Shown here in pieces: positions 32,058-35,102 of a DNA stretch of 35,102 bases. The stretch is from NCBI GenBank assembly GCA_009937505.1, contig JAACFJ010000010.1:1-35102 (forward strand), in the 5' to 3' direction. This stretch comes from Gammaproteobacteria bacterium (GTDB taxonomy: Bacteria > Pseudomonadota > Gammaproteobacteria > Steroidobacterales > Woeseiaceae). The notes below the pieces were generated by a model. The model was not told the origin of the DNA, did not search any database, and was given only the letters and a program-made list of their open reading frames with translations. A program made the translations under genes and the position numbers. Within the stretch, counting starts at the first letter, position 1; each line of letters opens with the position of its first letter.

Positions 32058-33871
32058 TCCTCCAGCAGCGCGTCGCGCCTGGCCGCCAGCGCCGTGCGGC
32101 GGCGCCTGTCGAGTATTCCGTCGAATTCCCGTTCGATGACATCGTCGGTCAGGGCGGCTAACACGTTCCTCCAGCCGTCTCCGACTTCGAGATCGATATT
32201 CTCGAGGTGCCGCGGCCGGTCCTTGCCCTTACCGAATGCACGGTCGTGCCCGACCAGGATGAGCTGCCAGTCGTCGGTCCGGTACGTCATGCGCTCGGGC
32301 GTCCTGCCTTCATTGTGAATAAGAACGTCGAAAACATACATGGCTGACCACTGCTGTGGAAGCGGGCAATTCGCGGAGCCGCCGCGCCCCGCCCCGGATC
32401 GTTCCTTCTCATTCATAAGTTTCGGCGGCAGGAACTGCAGCGCTCCCTCCCGGCGGCCCAGGTCTCTCATCACCGTCACGGGAACCATGTCGAGTTCGAG
32501 CAGGCGGTCCAGCCGGTAAGCCGCAAGATCCGGGTAGGTTTCCTTGTTCTCGCGCTTCATGAATACTGCGTCCACGCTGCGGCTGCCGTCGCTCACCGTC
32601 ACGATCGTACGGCCGGCAGCATCCTCGCGTTCATTCGAAATTTCGCCCGAAGCGAGCAGCGCCTCGGTCGCGTCGGCGGAAAGGAAACCGCCGGGGCGAC
32701 TACCGACCTGCCGGGGATGCGGCTGCGGCGTGGTTACTTCCGTACTCTCTTCGTTAACGACGGCCAGGCGGTCGCCCTCAATGATCAACGCATTGCCGCT
32801 GCCGCCATAACGCTCGCTGAGCATCCCGGTGTCGACCTCGATGACGTCCCCGTCGAAGCGCTCCAGGATGCGTCGCCCCTGCGTCGGTGTATGGCCGATG
32901 ACCACTCGTTCGGCACCGATGGCATCCAGTACCGATTGCAGGCGATCTTCCTCCACGAGCCTGCAGCAGGCCACGTTGCCGCGATACCAGAGGGGGCCGT
33001 CCGGCGCATGCAGGTCGGACTCTGCAAGCTTCCTGGTCTCTTCGATCGCCTTGATCAGCGCGGCGTCGGCCTCGACCGTGGGCATGTAGCTCTGCAGGAT
33101 GCGCGGATGCGCGTAGAAATTATCCATGGGAGTGAGTACGCCCGCAGCGTACAGGGGTTCCAGGTTCTCGATGTAACGCTCCAGCTCGCCGGCCAGGGTG
33201 CCGTTGACGCCGTCGAGGCCGATCTCGGCGATCATCGGCGACAAGCCGCCGTGCACGAACGCCGTGGCATTGATGACGACCACAACGGGCTGTGACAGCA
33301 ACCAGGCGCCGTATTTGCCGTCCGCCCCGAACTCGCGCCGATGTGCAAAGAAACCAGCGGGAAACCGCTCATCGAATTCGCGGCGAAGTTCTTCATTGAT
33401 GTCGCCCTCGGCGCCCTTCTTCCTTGCGTACTCAGTCAGCCAGCGCGCGCGCTCCTCTTCGGTCTCCTCGTCCGCGAAAGCGGCAAACTCCTCTTTGGCG
33501 ACGTAGCGCAGATCGCCAATGAGATTCATCGCCTCGTGATTCCCGATCAGTACGTGCACCATGCCGCCGGCGGCCTCCGCCTCCCTCTCCAACCGCATGA
33601 GCAAATCCATGGCGTCCCGCGAGTCGGGACCCCGGTCGAGAATGTCTCCGACGATCACGAGGTGCGCCGCGCCGGCTGCCCAGCCGAGATCGGCATCGAG
33701 CACCCCCGCTTGCTGCAGCGTTGCGACCAGGGGCTCATAGGCGCCGTGGATGTCGGAGACGGCGACGATGCGCTCGACGCCGCTGAACTGCCACTCGTTC
33801 GCGCTTGCCGCGAGCGGCAGCGAACATGCAAGGAATAGCGCCAGGAGTCGGGTGAGGTATCGAATCATCAT
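32054..33871 (-). CDS. Secreted PPP-type metallophosphatase fused to a degenerate kinase-like domain
   Basis: The 605-residue product has a signal peptide (about 1-24, RLLALFLACSLPLAASA). A calcineurin-like phosphoesterase follows: VSDIHGAYE (D40, H42), VGDILDRGPDS (D76, D79, R80), IGNHEAMN (N111, H112), FVHGGLSP and VIGHTPTQG. All metal ligands are present. The C-terminal 170 residues resemble the PI3K/FAM20-like kinase fold: FMKRENKE (K439), LAAYRLDRLLELDMVPVTV, then YVFDVLIHNEGRTPERM and LILVGHDRAFG. In relatives as I recall them the last two read N-x-D-R and I-D-H; here both Asp positions appear to be Gly (G522, G541), so this half may be a pseudokinase. The start is one of two adjacent ATGs (33871 or 33868). 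Confidence 0.8.
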   Translation of the reverse strand: MMIRYLTRLLALFLACSLPLAASANEWQFSGVERIVAVSDIHGAYEPLVATLQQAGVLDADLGWAAGAAHLVIVGDILDRGPDSRDAMDLLMRLEREAEAAGGMVHVLIGNHEAMNLIGDLRYVAKEEFAAFADEETEEERARWLTEYARKKGAEGDINEELRREFDERFPAGFFAHRREFGADGKYGAWLLSQPVVVVINATAFVHGGLSPMIAEIGLDGVNGTLAGELERYIENLEPLYAAGVLTPMDNFYAHPRILQSYMPTVEADAALIKAIEETRKLAESDLHAPDGPLWYRGNVACCRLVEEDRLQSVLDAIGAERVVIGHTPTQGRRILERFDGDVIEVDTGMLSERYGGSGNALIIEGDRLAVVNEESTEVTTPQPHPRQVGSRPGGFLSADATEALLASGEISNEREDAAGRTIVTVSDGSRSVDAVFMKRENKETYPDLAAYRLDRLLELDMVPVTVMRDLGRREGALQFLPPKLMNEKERSGAGRGGSANCPLPQQWSAMYVFDVLIHNEGRTPERMTYRTDDWQLILVGHDRAFGKGKDRPRHLENIDLEVGDGWRNVLAALTDDVIEREFDGILDRRRRTALAARRDALLED

Positions 33872-33916
33872 TTCAGCCAGATCGTCCCAGGCTCCAGTGT
33901 AATTAGATGCCGACCG

Positions 33917-33933
33917 TGCGGCAATTTGCCGCA
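33917..33933. promoter_or_regulatory. Perfect 17-base palindrome, operator candidate
   Basis: TGCGGCAATTTGCCGCA has perfect 8-base arms around one central base. The loop is too short for an RNA hairpin, so a dimeric DNA-binding protein is the likely reader. It lies 45 bases before the phosphatase start and near a TAATTA (33900-33905) that could be its -10, and about 85 bases before the first ATG on the other strand. The rest of the gap (33872-34117) has no other clear signal. Confidence 0.5.
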
Positions 33934-34117
33934 TCCCACTCCCTTCGCGATGTGCGCCTGCATGCTAGACTTTTGCCTTGGTGAGAATAACCGGACCCGG
34001 ATGAATCCATGCTGAATTGCCGCATCTTGCTCTTCGGGTGCGCCGGCACTGGAACCAGGCGATGCGGACCGCCTTTTCGGGACAGATATCATTCTCGGGG
34101 TAACTATTACCGCCCCG

Positions 34118-35035
34118 ATGAAGACGCTGCTCGGCGAGCGACCGAACGACCGTTACCTGCGAGGAACGCTGTCTTACGAAGAAGCAGATGGCAGCGTCGT
34201 CGACTTCGACATCGGTATTCGAACCCGCGGCAATTTCCGGCGCCAGCGTGATGTCTGCTCCTTCCCGCCCCTGCGCATCAATTTCAAGAAATCCGAAACA
34301 AAGGACACGCTGTTTCATAAACAGAACAAGCTGAAGCTCGTGGCGCACTGCCGGGATAACTCTGAACGCTACGAGCAGAATATCATCAAGGAATTCCTTG
34401 CATACCGGATTTTAAATACGCTAACCGACATCAGCTATCGCGTCAGACTCGCCCGAATCACCTACCGTGATAGTGAGCAAAAATACGATGACCGGCTACG
34501 ATACGCTTTCTTTATCGAACACAAGAAGAGTGTGTCCCGGCGAGTGGGCTTGCCGGTCATCTCGACTGAAAAAATCAAGACTTCGGATCTGGAAGGAAAG
34601 TACTCGGACCTTACGTCCCTGTTTCAGTTCATGATCGGCAACACGGATTATTCGCCGATTGCAGGCCCCGAAGGCGAGGACTGCTGCCACAACTCGACCT
34701 TGTTCGGACAAGAGAACCAACCAATTTACTCGGTCCCGTACGACTTCGACATGTCCGGGCTGGTCGACGCGCCGTATGCCGAGCCCAACCCGCGCTTCCG
34801 GATCAAGCGCGTCACGCAGCGCCATTACCGCGGCCGCTGCGCGCACATAAACCACCTGCCGGCGTCGGTACAATTATTCCAGGACAAGCGTGACGCCATC
34901 TACGCGTTGTTCGAGGAACAGAATGAAATGGAGGATTCGACGCGCAAGAGGGTAACGAAGTTCATCGACCGCTTTTATGATGTGATCGGCAACTCCAAGA
35001 AACTGCACCGCGAAATCGAATCGCAGTGCATCTGA
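34118..35035 (+). CDS. CotH-kinase-like protein, paralogue 2, with disrupted 5' end
   Basis: From the ATG at 34118 the product has 305 residues and matches the secreted protein at 19926-20933: LRINFKK, KLKLVAHC, AYRILNTLTDISYRVRLARI, GNTDYS (175-179), CCHN (189-192), SVPYDFDMSGLVDAPYA and VTQRHYRGRC. Similarity continues in the same frame upstream of this ATG (DRLFGTDIILGVTITAP, 34067-34117), where no ATG, GTG or TTG exists before an in-frame TGA at 34013. An ATG at 34001 is in frame but is cut off by that TGA; the ATG at 34009 opens a signal-like MLNCRILLFGCAG in another frame. So a frameshift or nonsense change, or a sequence error, has separated the signal peptide from the mature part. The kinase-like call is by motif pattern only. 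Confidence 0.65.
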   Translation: MKTLLGERPNDRYLRGTLSYEEADGSVVDFDIGIRTRGNFRRQRDVCSFPPLRINFKKSETKDTLFHKQNKLKLVAHCRDNSERYEQNIIKEFLAYRILNTLTDISYRVRLARITYRDSEQKYDDRLRYAFFIEHKKSVSRRVGLPVISTEKIKTSDLEGKYSDLTSLFQFMIGNTDYSPIAGPEGEDCCHNSTLFGQENQPIYSVPYDFDMSGLVDAPYAEPNPRFRIKRVTQRHYRGRCAHINHLPASVQLFQDKRDAIYALFEEQNEMEDSTRKRVTKFIDRFYDVIGNSKKLHREIESQCI

Positions 35036-35102
35036 TCAGATGGCGTCGTCCGGCGCCTCGATCCAGTCCACAACGATCTTCGCCACCCGCGGGTGGATGA
35101 AG
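35036..35102 (-). CDS. 3' end of an unidentified gene
   Basis: The minus strand is open from the window edge to a TGA at 35038-35036 and reads FIHPRVAKIVVDWIEAPDDA followed by I and the stop. HPRVAKIVVDWIE resembles the C-terminal helix after the catalytic His in some alpha/beta hydrolases, but 21 residues are too few for a firm call. Its stop abuts the convergent CotH-like gene. Confidence 0.45.
   Translation of the reverse strand, partial: FIHPRVAKIVVDWIEAPDDAI

Noticed and set aside
34009-34251. Separate 80-codon gene starting at 34009
   Set aside because: After the first dozen residues the product is a shadow of the CotH-like frame; better explained as the displaced signal peptide of that gene.
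19926-35035. The two CotH-like paralogues as the ends of a mobile element carrying the purine operon
   Set aside because: The two genes are far too diverged to be terminal repeats, and no transposase, integrase or attachment site is seen.
1-35102. CRISPR array, tRNA, rRNA, prophage or defence island
   Set aside because: No spaced repeats, tRNA-like folds, integrase, transposase or phage structural genes were found; the FAN1-DEDDh nuclease has no defence-type neighbours.

Overview
The window is a GC-rich (about 60% by eye), densely coded stretch of bacterial chromosome. The protein set points to a free-living, respiring, Gram-negative gammaproteobacterium: a cytochrome-c-linked urate hydroxylase, MacB-type efflux with a lipoprotein adaptor, many lipoprotein signals, and the COG5616 TolB-like/TPR membrane protein common in marine Gammaproteobacteria. 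The exact lineage is inference. I see no rRNA, tRNA, CRISPR array, transposase or phage gene, and coding is almost gap-free.

Layout. (1) 1-2260, plus: the 3' part of imidazolonepropionase (hutI) and a Bcr/CflA-type MFS exporter. (2) 2267-7649, minus: a TolB-like/TPR membrane protein, then an overlapping trio of ADP/ATP-translocase-like permease, PcaF-type thiolase and nitroreductase. (3) 7706-11829, minus: split MacAB-like ABC exporter (ATPase, lipoprotein adaptor, permease) followed by an exported peroxiredoxin-like protein. (4) 11879-14650: a 7TM-PAS-PAS-GGDEF diguanylate cyclase and, divergently, a DUF1232 protein. (5) 14666-17582: a LOG-type nucleotide phosphoribohydrolase, two paralogous phosphoribosyltransferases transcribed divergently, a small Gly-rich lipoprotein and a two-domain VOC lipoprotein. 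(6) 17653-20933: a large nuclease fusing FAN1/VRR-NUC to a DEDDh exonuclease, divergent from a secreted protein with CotH-kinase-like motifs. (7) 20930-31488, minus: a ten-gene purine-catabolism operon. (8) 31593-35102: an exported RidA-like protein, a secreted phosphatase fused to a degenerate kinase-like domain, a second CotH-like paralogue with a broken 5' end, and the tail of a further gene.

The purine operon, in transcription order, is uraH-xdhA-xdhB-xdhC-puuD-puuE-uraD-alc-allA-guaD. Almost every junction is a stop/start overlap or a gap of 1-6 bases. It encodes guanine to xanthine (GuaD), hypoxanthine/xanthine to urate (XdhAB with XdhC), urate to 5-hydroxyisourate (PuuD, feeding electrons to a c-type haem), then UraH and UraD to allantoin, PuuE to allantoate, Alc to ureidoglycolate and AllA to glyoxylate plus urea. 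No purine permease, transcription factor or urease is in the window. A pair of 10-base direct repeats 21 bases apart lies between uraH and the divergent ridA-like gene and overlaps both predicted promoters, so it is the best candidate control site.

The least conventional items are the phosphatase/degenerate-kinase fusion (32054-33871), the two CotH-like secreted paralogues flanking the purine operon, the FAN1-DEDDh fusion, the divergent phosphoribosyltransferase pair, and the operator-like palindrome at 33917-33933.
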